The translations under genes were made by a program, and so were the position numbers. A DNA stretch of 64,000 bases from Candidatus Leptovillus gracilis (GTDB lineage Bacteria; Chloroflexota; Anaerolineae; Promineifilales; Promineifilaceae), in NCBI GenBank assembly GCA_016716065.1, contig JADJXA010000001.1, forward strand, positions 186,001 through 250,000, given 5' to 3'. This document shows positions 42,098 to 52,405 of the stretch, piece by piece. Position 1 is the stretch's first letter, and each line of letters opens with the position of its first letter. Below the pieces are notes generated by a model. That model saw only the letters and a list, made by a program, of their open reading frames with translations, was not told the origin of the DNA and ran no database searches.

Positions 42098-42604
42098 TCA
42101 CTCAATCTCGCCCAAATAAGGCTCGATTTCCATTGCCTCCGGCCCTTTGCGGGTTTCTTCAATGTCATACAAAACCCACTGCCCTTCGTTCAGGTCTTCT
42201 GGCCGTCCGACGGTGCTGGACTTATGGAAAAATATCTCTTCGCCGGCGCCGCGAACCAGGAAGCCATACCCTTTTTGTGGGTTGTACCACTTTAACCGGC
42301 CGATATATTTGCCGGTCTGAGGGTCAATCTGAATGGTAAAGTCAACGTCCATATCGCCCGGCCCAGCAGCACTGGCCGGCCCACCGTCACGGGCCGGCGG
42401 CGCGGCCGACACGGATTGGCGTTCAGGGCGCTCTGCCCGCTCTGCCCGCTCCACTCGGTCCGGCGGTTCAGAATAGTCGCCCAACTGGGAGAGATAATCT
42501 GGCTCTAATGGCAAACCAGCCTGGCTCAAACGGCGCTGCATCTCGACAGTGAAAATAAATTCACGCCCGTCCTCATCTTTCGCCCTACGGTCTCTAAAGT
42601 TCAT
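42098..42604 (-). CDS. Cold-shock-domain protein
   Basis: A 168-residue protein. The C-terminal 70 residues are a cold-shock domain: GRLKWYNPQKGYGFLVRG (RNP1 KGYGFL) and EIFFHKSS (RNP2). The first 60 residues hold EDGREFIFTVEMQRRLSQAG, a short motif region, then a low-complexity Arg/Glu- and Pro/Ala-rich linker. It likely binds single-stranded nucleic acid. It lies about 100 bases downstream of the topoisomerase gene on the same strand. Confidence 0.88.
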   Translation of the reverse strand: MNFRDRRAKDEDGREFIFTVEMQRRLSQAGLPLEPDYLSQLGDYSEPPDRVERAERAERPERQSVSAAPPARDGGPASAAGPGDMDVDFTIQIDPQTGKYIGRLKWYNPQKGYGFLVRGAGEEIFFHKSSTVGRPEDLNEGQWVLYDIEETRKGPEAMEIEPYLGEIE

Positions 42605-42708
42605 CCTCTCTCGTCTCCGTTCGTATAAGTGGTGAAAATCGTTCGTTTTACGATTATAGCGTTTTTTCTGTCATTCGGTATGACGGTTTTTAGCGGCGCA
42701 CGGCCGTA

Positions 42709-45192
42709 TCAATGAATCAGCGTCAGTTGTTGGGGTACGGCCGTGTCCCCCTCAGCCATACGCTCTATTCTCCCAACGATGGGCAGCGCCCCCGTGATTC
42801 GGTTGCGATCTTTCACTTCCCACAAAGGCTTGGGCTTGACAGAGCGGCTGCCAGCTTCTATATGTCCCAACGGGACCGTTTTGGTGGTTCCAACGGCCGC
42901 TGTAATAATCAATTTCATGTCCAATGAGCCAACCACTGCCGCCGCCACTTCCGCCGCCCCCGTGGGCAAACGCATATTAATGACCCCCTGCCCATACCGG
43001 CCCTGAGTGGGATACTGGTCTAGCGCCGTCACCTTAGCCAGACCATTGTCGGTGATGCTCCAGAGATACGCCTTCGGGTCCACCAGCGCCATTGCCACCA
43101 ACCCATCGGCGTCGTTGGCTAATTTAATGCCCATCACGCCACCGGCCGGCAGCCCCATGGGGCGCACTTCCTCTTCTTTAAAGCGAATCGCCTGGCCGGA
43201 AGCAGTTACCAACAACACCTCATCCTCGCCAGAGGTCACTTTTGCCCAACCCAGGGCGTCGTCATCGGCCACGTTGATAACCGTAAACGGCTCAGTGGTA
43301 ATGCCCGGCAAATCAGCCAGGCGCACCCGCTTCACCACCCCGGACAATGTCGTCAGGAACAGATACCCTTCGGCCTCCAGCGGCAGAGCCAGGGCCGCTG
43401 CCAGGTGCCGCCGCCGGGTCAGGCCGGTCAGTTCGGCCCAATGGGTTCCCTGCCCAAATTCACGCGCCTGCGGCAGTTGGTAAACAGGCAGACTAACCGC
43501 CTGTCCGTCGGCCGTAAACAAATAAAGAATGTCTTGGGTATTGGCTTCCAGCAGCGCTTTGGGCAGTTCGTCTGGCTTGGTGGGCACAGAGATAACCTCC
43601 GGCGTGGTGGTACGCGCTGTCGTGCCTTTTTCGCTCACCATCACCCACACTTGTTGGTCTGGCAGCAGGTCCGAAGCCGACACAATTTTGCTCTCGCCGC
43701 TGGCAACGATTTGGGTGCGACGGGGGGTGGCGTATTTTTGGCGCACGGCCGTTAACTCTTCCTTAATCGTCTCGCGCATCATCTTCGGGTTGGCAATCAA
43801 CCGCTGCAAATATTTGATTAGTTGCAGTTTCTCCTGATGCTCTTCCTGAATTTTGCGCCGCTCCAAACCGGCCAACCGCCGCAGCTGCATGTCCAAAATC
43901 GCCTGCGCCTGCTCCTCAGACAGCTTAAAACGGCTGCGCAAATTGGCCCGCGCCGTCTCTACGGTGCGCGACCGGCGAATGGTATCAATGACTTCATCCA
44001 GATTATCCAGGGCGATCAGCAGCCCCTCCAAAATGTGCGCCCGCTGCTGCGCTTTCGCCAGATCATAGGCGCTGCGCCGCTGCACCACCTCCAGCCGGTG
44101 TTCCAGATACACCCGCAGCGCCTGTTTCAAGCCCAAAATACGTGGTTCACCATTCACCAACGCCAACAAGGAGATGCTAAACGTGCTCTGCATCGGCGTC
44201 AGCCGGAAAAGCTCCGCCAGCACGCTTTCTGGTTCCACGTTGCGCGTGGTTTCCAAAATAATGCGCATCCCATTGCGATCCGACTCATCGCGTAAATCCG
44301 TCAGGCCATCTATCTTGCCGTCGCGGTGCAGGTCGGCGATACGGCCGAGCAAATTGGTTTTGTTAGCCTGATACGGCAGCTCCGTAATGACAATACGCGA
44401 CTTGCTCCGCTCCATGCGCTCTACGTGGGCTTTGGCCCGCACCGTTACATGCCCCCGGCCGGTGGCATACGCATTGGCCAGGGCATCTGTTTCATTCTCT
44501 TCCCCTTTATAACGAAAAACCAGGCCCCCCGTTGGAAAATCTGGCCCTTTCACATACTGCATCAAATCACCCACAGAAATGTTGTCCAGGTGTTCCCAAT
44601 TGTCCAGCATGTGAAACAGGGCATCTACCACCTCGCCCAGATTATGCGGCGGGATGCTGGTGGCCATGCCCACTGCAATGCCCGATGAGCCATTTACCAG
44701 AAGGTTGGGCATGGTCGCCGGCAGGACGGTCGGTTCGCGCAGTGAATCATCGAAATTGGCTGAGAAGTCTACCGTGTCTTTGCTGATGTCTTCCAGCATA
44801 TCAAAGCCAATCAGCGACATGCGCGCTTCCGTATAGCGCATCGCCGCCGCCGGATCACCATCAATCGAACCAAAGTTACCCTGGCCGTCTACCAGTTCGG
44901 CGCGCATGGAAAAATCTTGCGCCATACGCACCATGGCATCGTACACCGATTGGTCGCCGTGGGGGTGATATTTACCCAGCACCTCGCCGACCACACGCGC
45001 CGCTTTACGGTAGGGCGTATCGGGGCGCAGGCCCATGTCGTACATGGCGTATAAGATGCGGCGCTGCACCGGTTTCAGCCCATCGCGGGCATCGGGCAAA
45101 GCGCGCGACACAATAACACTCATGGCGTAGCTGAGGTAGGATTCTTTCACTTCCTGTTCGATGTCAATTTGTTTTACTAGTCCGATTTCCAT
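42709..45192 (-). CDS. gyrA: Type IIA topoisomerase subunit A (GyrA/ParC-like)
   Basis: DNA breakage and reunion subunit of 827 residues. The N-terminal domain has YLSYAMSVIVSRALPDARDGLKPVQRRILYAM, KYHPHGDQSVYDAMVRMAQDF and the catalytic Tyr in AAAMRYTEARMS, followed by NLLVNGSSGIAVGMAT and the coiled-coil and exit-gate region with LDMQLRRLAGLE. The C-terminal domain (from about 490) has beta-pinwheel blades (VMVSEKGTTART, YLFLTTLSGVVKRV, VLLVTASGQAIRF). I cannot find the GyrA box (QRRGGKG) in the first blade, so gyrase versus topoisomerase IV identity is not certain. The residue at E. coli Ser83 is Gln. Confidence 0.93.
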   Translation of the reverse strand: MEIGLVKQIDIEQEVKESYLSYAMSVIVSRALPDARDGLKPVQRRILYAMYDMGLRPDTPYRKAARVVGEVLGKYHPHGDQSVYDAMVRMAQDFSMRAELVDGQGNFGSIDGDPAAAMRYTEARMSLIGFDMLEDISKDTVDFSANFDDSLREPTVLPATMPNLLVNGSSGIAVGMATSIPPHNLGEVVDALFHMLDNWEHLDNISVGDLMQYVKGPDFPTGGLVFRYKGEENETDALANAYATGRGHVTVRAKAHVERMERSKSRIVITELPYQANKTNLLGRIADLHRDGKIDGLTDLRDESDRNGMRIILETTRNVEPESVLAELFRLTPMQSTFSISLLALVNGEPRILGLKQALRVYLEHRLEVVQRRSAYDLAKAQQRAHILEGLLIALDNLDEVIDTIRRSRTVETARANLRSRFKLSEEQAQAILDMQLRRLAGLERRKIQEEHQEKLQLIKYLQRLIANPKMMRETIKEELTAVRQKYATPRRTQIVASGESKIVSASDLLPDQQVWVMVSEKGTTARTTTPEVISVPTKPDELPKALLEANTQDILYLFTADGQAVSLPVYQLPQAREFGQGTHWAELTGLTRRRHLAAALALPLEAEGYLFLTTLSGVVKRVRLADLPGITTEPFTVINVADDDALGWAKVTSGEDEVLLVTASGQAIRFKEEEVRPMGLPAGGVMGIKLANDADGLVAMALVDPKAYLWSITDNGLAKVTALDQYPTQGRYGQGVINMRLPTGAAEVAAAVVGSLDMKLIITAAVGTTKTVPLGHIEAGSRSVKPKPLWEVKDRNRITGALPIVGRIERMAEGDTAVPQQLTLIH

Positions 45193-45468
45193 AAGTCGCT
45201 GTTGTATCCGGTTTTGATTTGAGCGCCATCACGACCTGGTAGGGTTTTGCAATTCTATCGGGCCTGGGCGGGCAGTGGTAAATAGACAATTTCCGTAATT
45301 TTAAGCAAAGAACCACAATCCATCTGGCTGTCACTGCCAGAGGAATATTGAAATATTTGTTCTATTTTTGGCGCTAACTATAGGCAATTTTAGGAAGTGT
45401 GTCAACCGGCCAATGCCGTCCGAACCCCAGGAAAATTGCAGTTCATTTTATCATCTTTGGCGCTGTGC

Positions 45469-45789
45469 CTACCAGTCGTCTGGTGATTCTACGTAAACAT
45501 ACCCATTTTCCACTTTGACGGCAAAAGTTGGCACAGGCGATGTGGCCGGCAGGCACAAGGCCCGGCCAGATCGAATGTCGAACCGGGCGCCGTGGCGGGG
45601 GCACTCGATCTCATGGTCGTTCAGGTTCCCATCTTCTAACGGCCCATCATCGTGGGTGCAGCGGTCGGCGATGCAGTAAAATTGACCGTTTACGTTAAAA
45701 ATGACGACGGTTTCTTCAGCGAAATCATGCCACAGGCGTTGGCCGGGGGGAATATCTTCAATGGGAGCTATTTTAATAAATTCGGTCAT
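45469..45789 (-). CDS. Rieske-type ferredoxin (SUF-associated)
   Basis: A 106-residue non-haem iron oxygenase-type ferredoxin. The Rieske ligands are in CTHDDGPLEDG (Cys-Thr-His) and CPRHGARFDI (Cys-Pro-x-His). ATG 45789 gives the usual N-terminus MTEFIKIAPIED. It is the last gene of the suf run, starting only five bases after the sufU stop, and in many bacteria a similar Rieske gene accompanies SUF. It probably serves electron transfer. Confidence 0.92.
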   Translation of the reverse strand: MTEFIKIAPIEDIPPGQRLWHDFAEETVVIFNVNGQFYCIADRCTHDDGPLEDGNLNDHEIECPRHGARFDIRSGRALCLPATSPVPTFAVKVENGYVYVESPDDW

Positions 45790-45794
45790 GGTTA

Positions 45795-46166
45795 TTATGA
45801 TGAGATGGTGGCTGCCCCGGTTTTTAGCACAGTTAGCGGCAGCAGGGCGCATTTGCGCCGCACCATGCTGAGGGGAACGCCTACCAGAGTAAGCAGCCGT
45901 TCGGGCGAAAAGTTGTGAATGTCTGTGAGGGTCATGCCTTTGATTTCTTCGGTGAGCAGCGAAGCGGATGCCTGGCTGATGGCGCAGCCTTGTCCTTGCC
46001 AGACAACCTGGGCGACACGGCCGTTATCATCCAACTTCACATCTATCCGAATCATGTCACCGCAAAGGGGATTGTCTTCTTCGTAGGAAAAATCGGCCGT
46101 TTCCAGTTCGCCAACATTTAGCGGATGCTCAACTAGATTGATGATCTGCTCTCGGTAAATATCCAT
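45795..46166 (-). CDS. sufU: Iron-sulfur assembly scaffold / sulfur acceptor SufU
   Basis: A 123-residue IscU-like protein of the SUF system. It accepts persulfide sulfur from SufS. The conserved Cys/Asp sites are NPLCGDMIRID, GQGCAISQASASLL and RRKCALLPL; the spacing is as in zinc-dependent SufU. It lies 40 bases downstream of sufS. Confidence 0.93.
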   Translation of the reverse strand: MDIYREQIINLVEHPLNVGELETADFSYEEDNPLCGDMIRIDVKLDDNGRVAQVVWQGQGCAISQASASLLTEEIKGMTLTDIHNFSPERLLTLVGVPLSMVRRKCALLPLTVLKTGAATISS

Positions 46167-46205
46167 GGCGTACCTTTCTCTAACGCTGCTGCTTGCTGCC
46201 GATGG

Positions 46206-47432
<1,227 letters not shown>

Positions 47433-47467
47433 GGGGCACATTGTATTGCGAATCAGGGGATACGCAA

Positions 47468-47503
47468 AACGCCATGGGTCACAAAAGCGTGACCCATGAC
47501 GTT
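47468..47503. repeat. Palindrome upstream of sufS
   Basis: CATGGGTCAC-aaaagc-GTGACCCATG with flanking AACG/CGTT arms after one mismatched base. It lies between the sulfurtransferase stop and sufS. It has no T-run on either strand, so a protein-binding site or mRNA-processing hairpin is more likely than a terminator. Confidence 0.65.
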
Positions 47504-47538
47504 TAACGGATGATACACCAAAGAATAAGCGGCTGAAG

Positions 47539-48405
47539 CTACCGTTTGGCTTTGGAAGGATTTTCGATGGGCACGCCCACCAGGTTGCCCCATTCGGTCC
47601 AGGAGCCATCGTAGTTGCGCACGTTGGGGTAGCCCAACAGGTAAGTCAGGACAAACCAGGTGTGGGAACTGCGTTCGCCGATGCGACAGTAAGCTACCAC
47701 GTTGTTATCAGGCGATAACCCCTGCTCTTCCTCATAGATGGCGCGCAGGTGTTCGGCCGATTTGAACGACCCATCTTCGGCCACGGCCCGACTCCAGGGC
47801 ACGTTTGCCGCGCCGCGGATGTGGCCGCCGCGCAGCGCCCCTTCCTGCGGCGAACCGGGCATGTGCAGCAGTTCGCCGCTGTATTCTTGCGGGCTGCGCA
47901 CGTCTACCAATGGCTGCCCGGCGCGCACATGGTCCAGCACCTGGTCGCGGAAGGCGCGAATTTTGTAATCGGCGCGGGCGGCGGGTTGGTAATCTGTCGG
48001 CGGAAACGCCGGCTTCTCTTTGGTTACCTCGCGCCCTTCGGCTATCCATTTTTGCCGGCCGCCATCCATGACGCGGCAGTCGGCGTGACCAAACAGCTTG
48101 AAGACCCAAAAGGCGTAGCAAGCCCACCAGTTGTTTTTGTCGCCATAAAAGACGACGGTGGTGTCGCTGCGGATGCCGTGTTTGCTCATCAGGCCGGCAA
48201 AAGAGGTCTCATCCAGGTAGTCGCGGCGGATGGCGTCGTTGAGATCGGCGACCCAGTCTACGTGGACGGCGTTGGGGATGTGGCCGGTGCTGTAGAGAAG
48301 CACGTCTTCGTTGGATTCGATGAGGCGCACGGCCGTGTTGTGTAAATTTTCGGCTACCCAATCGGTGCTAACCAATACTTCGGGGTGGATATACCCTTTA
48401 TTCAT
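47539..48405 (-). CDS. Thiosulfate sulfurtransferase (two-domain rhodanese)
   Basis: A 288-residue tandem rhodanese. The first domain has RLIESNEDVLLYSTGHIPNA; the second has the active-site loop CRIGERSSHTW, with the catalytic Cys, and HTWFVLTYLLGYPNVRNYDGSWTEWGN, typical of thiosulfate:cyanide sulfurtransferases. Start at 48405 has AGGAG upstream. It lies between sufD and sufS in the suf run, so it probably feeds sulfur into the cluster pathway or handles sulfide. Confidence 0.93.
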   Translation of the reverse strand: MNKGYIHPEVLVSTDWVAENLHNTAVRLIESNEDVLLYSTGHIPNAVHVDWVADLNDAIRRDYLDETSFAGLMSKHGIRSDTTVVFYGDKNNWWACYAFWVFKLFGHADCRVMDGGRQKWIAEGREVTKEKPAFPPTDYQPAARADYKIRAFRDQVLDHVRAGQPLVDVRSPQEYSGELLHMPGSPQEGALRGGHIRGAANVPWSRAVAEDGSFKSAEHLRAIYEEEQGLSPDNNVVAYCRIGERSSHTWFVLTYLLGYPNVRNYDGSWTEWGNLVGVPIENPSKAKR

Positions 48406-48522
48406 TAATTCAGGTCTCCTTATTTGGTAGAGACGTTGCATGGCCTACAACGTCTCTACGCTCGACCGAAATTCAAATTTCGCCAGTGCCAATTCGTAAA
48501 CCAACCAACTAACCCACTCCAT

Positions 48523-49821
48523 TTAAGCGTTGATTTTCTCCACAATCCGGCCAAAAATGCGTTCGCGGACGCCCTCGAAAGGAATGCGGCGCATGAGTGG
48601 ATCAAAGAAGCCTTGTACGGACATTTCTATCGCCGTTTTGCGCGAAATGCCCCGACTCATCAAGTAGAACAACTCTTCCGGGTCCAACTTGCCGATGGCC
48701 GAAGCATGGGTACAGCGTACATCGTCGGCTTCAATCTCCAGACCGGGGATAGAGTCGGCGCGGGCTGTTTTGTCCAGCATGAGGTTGCGGTTGGCCTGGA
48801 AGCCGTCAATGCGCTGCGAACCAGGCAGCGCTTTGATCATGCCCTGCCAGACGGTGCGCGAATTGTCTTTGAGCGCCCCTTTGTAGAGCAGGTCGCTGGT
48901 GGTATCGCCGGCGTTGTGGTTTTGTTGGGTGTCCAGGTCCAGATGTTGACGGCCGTTGGTAAAGAATATGCCGCTCATCCGACCCCACGCGCCTGGCTGG
49001 TCTAATTCCAGCGTTTGGAACGCCTTGGTCAGGCGCGTGCCCATCATGCTTGTCACCCAATCCAGCTTGCCATCACGGCCAACGCGGCCTCGTTCATGGT
49101 TTAGCTGCCACATGTTTGTGCCAAAATCTTGCAGCCCGGCATAGATCAGGCTGGCGTTGTCGCGCACCAACAGCTCAATGACGCCGTTGTGCAATCCTTG
49201 GCCGGCGCCATTGGCGGAAGCATACTCATCCATCAGGATGACTTCGGCGCTTTCTTCGACGACGACAAGGGTATGGGTGAAGGTTTTGCCGTTTTGCACC
49301 CACAAAACGCTGTGCAGCGGGGCGGCCGCCCGGACATTTTTGGGCACGTACAGGAACGTACCACCACGCCAGAAAGCGCCGTGGAGTGCGGCAAACTTAC
49401 CTTCGTCCACGCGCACGCCTTCGGTCATGAAATATTTTTGGATGAGGTCGGGATGTTGGGCAACGGCCGTGTGCATGTCACAAAATATCACGCCCTGCGC
49501 CTGTAACTCGCTGCTCAGAGTCAGCGCCTTCACCACCCCATCCACTTGCAGCATATTGCCGCCCGCTTCATCCGTGGTAAGCTGCTTGCCCAAAAATTCC
49601 GGGATAGTCGCCTCGGCGCCGGCATCGCCATTTACCGACGGGCCAATATCGTCTAATTTTAAGCGGCGAATATCGGTCCGCCGCCACTCTTCCATTTGCG
49701 TGGTTGGCATCGGCAGGCTTTCATAGACGTCAAACGCCTGCAAGCGAAAGGCCAACATCCACTCCGGCTCATGTAAATAAGCCGATAACTGTTTCACTGC
49801 TTCTCGTGTAAATTTGTTCAT
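48523..49821 (-). CDS. sufD: Fe-S cluster assembly protein SufD
   Basis: A 432-residue beta-helix component of the SufBC2D scaffold. The N-terminal helical part has EPEWMLAFRLQAFDVYESLP and MEEWRRTDIRRL. The core has TFLYVPKNVRAAAPLHSVLW and the C-terminal region HLDLDTQQNHNAGDTTSDLLYKGAL, CTHASAIGKLDPEELFYLMSRGIS. It follows sufB in the same orientation, as in standard sufCBD order. Confidence 0.95.
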   Translation of the reverse strand: MNKFTREAVKQLSAYLHEPEWMLAFRLQAFDVYESLPMPTTQMEEWRRTDIRRLKLDDIGPSVNGDAGAEATIPEFLGKQLTTDEAGGNMLQVDGVVKALTLSSELQAQGVIFCDMHTAVAQHPDLIQKYFMTEGVRVDEGKFAALHGAFWRGGTFLYVPKNVRAAAPLHSVLWVQNGKTFTHTLVVVEESAEVILMDEYASANGAGQGLHNGVIELLVRDNASLIYAGLQDFGTNMWQLNHERGRVGRDGKLDWVTSMMGTRLTKAFQTLELDQPGAWGRMSGIFFTNGRQHLDLDTQQNHNAGDTTSDLLYKGALKDNSRTVWQGMIKALPGSQRIDGFQANRNLMLDKTARADSIPGLEIEADDVRCTHASAIGKLDPEELFYLMSRGISRKTAIEMSVQGFFDPLMRRIPFEGVRERIFGRIVEKINA

Positions 49822-49896
49822 CTTTGTTTGGTTTGTTGGTGATTGGGGCGGTTCGGCTCATCGGCTAACAAACCAAACCACCCAAAGAGAATGATG

Positions 49897-49922
49897 ACTT
49901 CACCATTCACAATTCACAATTC
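49897..49922. repeat. Heptamer array
   Basis: CACAATT units (CACCATTCACAATTCACAAT) between sufB and sufD. Same unit, inverted, as the arrays at 26613-26675 and in hypF at 28518-28553. Confidence 0.65.
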
Positions 49923-49923
49923 T

Positions 49924-51357
49924 CTAGCCAATGCTGCCTTCCATCTGTAATTGAATCAGACGGTTCATTTCAATGGCGTATTCCATCGGCAGTTCCTTCA
50001 CCAGCGGCTCAATGAAGCCATTGACGATCATAGAGGTTGCCATATCTTCGGGAATACCCCGGCTCATCAAATAAAATAGCTGCTCTTCGCCCACCTTACT
50101 CACCGACGCTTCATGACCGATGGTAACATCCTCGGCGTCAATTTCGATGTAGGGATAGGTATCAGAGCGGCTGTCTGCGTCCAAGAGGAGGGCATCGCAA
50201 ACGACGTTTGATTTGCAGTTGACGGCGTTTTTCTCCACCTTCAGCAGACCACGATAAGAAGCCCGACCGCCGCCTTTGCTAATAGACTTGGAGATAATGC
50301 GGCTGGTTGTATTGGAGGCCACATGCACCACCTTGCCCCCGGCGTCTTGATGCTGCCCTTTACCGGCAAAAGCGATGGAGAGGATTTCACCATGCGCGCC
50401 TTCGCCAACCATGTAGACAGCGGGGTACTTCATGGTGATTTTGGAGCCTAAGTTGCCGTCTACCCATTCCATGGTGGCGTTTTCTTCGGCGATGGCCCGC
50501 TTGGTGACCAGGTTGTAGACGTTGTTGGACCAGTTTTGGATGGTGGTGTAGCGGCAGCGCGCCCCTTTGCGCACGATAATTTCGACAACGGCCGAATGCA
50601 GCGAATCGCTGGAGTAGATGGGCGCGGTACAACCTTCGACGTAATGGACATAAGCCCCTTCATCTATGATGATCAGGGTGCGCTCGAATTGACCGGCGTT
50701 TTTGGCGTTGATGCGGAAGTACGCCTGCAAAGGCATTTCCACATGCACGCCCGGCGGAACATAGATGAAGCTGCCGCCCGACCAGACGGCCGTATTCAGC
50801 GCCGCAAATTTGTTGTCATTAAAGGGGATAATCGTGCCAAAATACTCTTTCACCAGGTCGGGGTGTTGGCGCAACCCTTCATCCATCCCCAGAAAGACGA
50901 CACCCTTGTCTTCCAAATCTTTCTTCACATTGTGGTAAACCACTTCCGATTCGTATTGGGCGGCCACGCCGGAGAGGTATTTTTGCTCGGCGTCGGGAAT
51001 GCCCAATTTGTTGAAGGTGTCTTTAATATAGCTGGGGATGTCTTCCCAGTTATCGCCTTCACGTTCGCTGGGTTTGATGTAATAGTAAATGTTGTCGAAG
51101 TCAATTTCGCTCAGATCCGCGCCCCAGGTGGGCATCGGCCGGGCCAAAAAATGCTCATACGCCTTCAAGCGAATATCTAACATCCACTCCGGCTCCCCTT
51201 TCGATAGGGACATCGCCCGGATGATCCCTTCATCCAGGCCTCGTTTAGCCTTAAAAACATAATCTTCGACGTCAGAAAACCCATATTTCGTGGCGTAATC
51301 TGAATTGACGCCGGCGACAACTTCTTCTTCAGTTAGTTCGCGTTCAATATCTGCCAT
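49924..51357 (-). CDS. sufB: Fe-S cluster assembly protein SufB
   Basis: The central scaffold subunit, 477 residues. Typical segments: YGFSDVEDYVFKAKRGL, EPEWMLDIRLKAYEHFL, SFIYVPPGVHVEMPLQAYFRI, VHYVEGCTAPIYSSDSLHSAVVEI, and the core with MEWVDGNLGSKITMKYPAV, ending with RSDTYPYIEIDAEDVTIGHEASVSKVGEEQLFYLMSRGI. The conserved Cys and the His/Glu near the C-terminus are present. It is the second gene of the sufCBD block. Confidence 0.96.
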   Translation of the reverse strand: MADIERELTEEEVVAGVNSDYATKYGFSDVEDYVFKAKRGLDEGIIRAMSLSKGEPEWMLDIRLKAYEHFLARPMPTWGADLSEIDFDNIYYYIKPSEREGDNWEDIPSYIKDTFNKLGIPDAEQKYLSGVAAQYESEVVYHNVKKDLEDKGVVFLGMDEGLRQHPDLVKEYFGTIIPFNDNKFAALNTAVWSGGSFIYVPPGVHVEMPLQAYFRINAKNAGQFERTLIIIDEGAYVHYVEGCTAPIYSSDSLHSAVVEIIVRKGARCRYTTIQNWSNNVYNLVTKRAIAEENATMEWVDGNLGSKITMKYPAVYMVGEGAHGEILSIAFAGKGQHQDAGGKVVHVASNTTSRIISKSISKGGGRASYRGLLKVEKNAVNCKSNVVCDALLLDADSRSDTYPYIEIDAEDVTIGHEASVSKVGEEQLFYLMSRGIPEDMATSMIVNGFIEPLVKELPMEYAIEMNRLIQLQMEGSIG

Positions 51358-51404
51358 TATTCATACTCCGTACTGCATCCAGCATAAGCTAAATACTGTC
51401 TAGT

Positions 51405-51482
51405 GTCCGTATTCGGTAATCCGTAATCCATATCCCGCAGGGCGATACCTACGGATTACGGCATACGGACTTCGGTTTACGG
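51405..51482. repeat. Heptamer-array element between sufC and sufB
   Basis: Left arm GTCCGTA-TTCGGTA-ATCCGTA-ATCCATA; right arm GGATTAC-GGCATAC-GGACTTC-GGTTTAC, inverted relative to the left. The unit length is 7 bp and the arms can pair. Confidence 0.75.
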
Positions 51483-51485
51483 CTG

Positions 51486-52268
51486 CTAAGCCGGTTCCAC
51501 GATATTGTATTTCTCGCGCAGCCAGTCGTAACCCTGCTCCTCAAGTTTTAGCGCCAAATCAGGACCACCGCTTTCAACGATACGGCCGTCTAGCATAATA
51601 TGGACACGGTCTGGTTTGATATAGTCTAAAATTCGTTGATAATGGGTGATGACCAACATCCCCATGTTCATCTCGCGGTACAGCCGCATGGCCCCTTCAG
51701 ACACAACACGCAGGGCGTCAATGTCCAGGCCGGAATCCGTCTCGTCCATGATGGCGATTTTGGGTTCCACCGTCGCCATTTGCAGAATTTCCACCCGCTT
51801 TTTCTCGCCGCCGGAAAAGCCCTCATTCAGGTAACGGCCGGCAAACTTGTGGTCAATGCCCAACATGTCCATCTTCTCTTTGAGCATACGGCGGAAAGCG
51901 GGGATTGAAATGCCGCTGTCTTCCGGGTTTTCTGCCTGACGGCGGGAATTGATGATCTGGCGCAAGAATTTCGCCAGAGTCACGCCGGGCACGGCCGCCG
52001 GATACTGAAACGCCAGGAACAGCCCAGCGCGTGAACGCTCGTCGGGTTCCATTTCTAGCAAATCTTCGCCATCAAAAATAACCTGTCCGGCCGTCGGTTC
52101 ATAAGAGGGATGGCCTGCCAGAGTATAAGCCAGCGTGCTTTTGCCAGAACCGTTTGGCCCCATCAGGGCGTGGATTTCGCCCTGCTTGATTAATAAATCA
52201 ATACCTTTCAGAATGGGCTGATCGCCGATACTGGTATGTAAATTCTTGACTTCGAGTGCAACAGTCAT
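51486..52268 (-). CDS. sufC: Fe-S cluster assembly ATPase SufC
   Basis: The ABC-type ATPase of the SufBC2D complex, 260 residues. Walker A is GPNGSGKSTLAYTLAG, the signature is FSGGEKKRVEIL, and Walker B is KIAIMDETDSGLDIDAL with the SufC-specific Asp-Glu-Thr. It is the first gene of the suf run. Its upstream region carries a consensus promoter on the minus strand and a candidate SufR operator. Confidence 0.96.
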   Translation of the reverse strand: MTVALEVKNLHTSIGDQPILKGIDLLIKQGEIHALMGPNGSGKSTLAYTLAGHPSYEPTAGQVIFDGEDLLEMEPDERSRAGLFLAFQYPAAVPGVTLAKFLRQIINSRRQAENPEDSGISIPAFRRMLKEKMDMLGIDHKFAGRYLNEGFSGGEKKRVEILQMATVEPKIAIMDETDSGLDIDALRVVSEGAMRLYREMNMGMLVITHYQRILDYIKPDRVHIMLDGRIVESGGPDLALKLEEQGYDWLREKYNIVEPA

Positions 52269-52297
52269 CGGTAGTTGTGTCTCCTGATAATTTTGAT

Positions 52298-52312
52298 AGA
52301 CCTGTCAGGTCT
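52298..52312. repeat. Short palindrome AGACCTGTCAGGTCT
   Basis: A 7-bp inverted repeat around a central T in the suf leader. It has the same half-site as the palindrome at 3357-3390 and is probably another member of that dispersed family. Confidence 0.5.
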
Positions 52313-52343
52313 TATGATAATCTCATGGCCTAAAATCAGGCGG

Positions 52344-52372
52344 ATTATAGCATGTGGTCCTGTTAATGTCAA
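52344..52372 (-). promoter_or_regulatory. Sigma-70 promoter of the suf operon
   Basis: On the minus strand a perfect TTGACA is followed after 17 bases by a perfect TATAAT, 76 bases before the sufC ATG. Confidence 0.9.
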
Positions 52373-52397
52373 TTTTTATTAAATTAATAATAAAAAT
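52372..52397. promoter_or_regulatory. Candidate SufR operator between divergent suf promoters
   Basis: Perfect 10-bp arms ATTTTTATTA and TAATAAAAAT separated by six bases. They lie between, and next to the -35 boxes of, the divergent promoters of sufC and sufR. A larger GTCAATT...AATTGAC inverted repeat encloses the site. The position suits a dimeric repressor such as the SufR encoded next door. Confidence 0.65.
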
Positions 52398-52405
52398 AAC
52401 TATAA

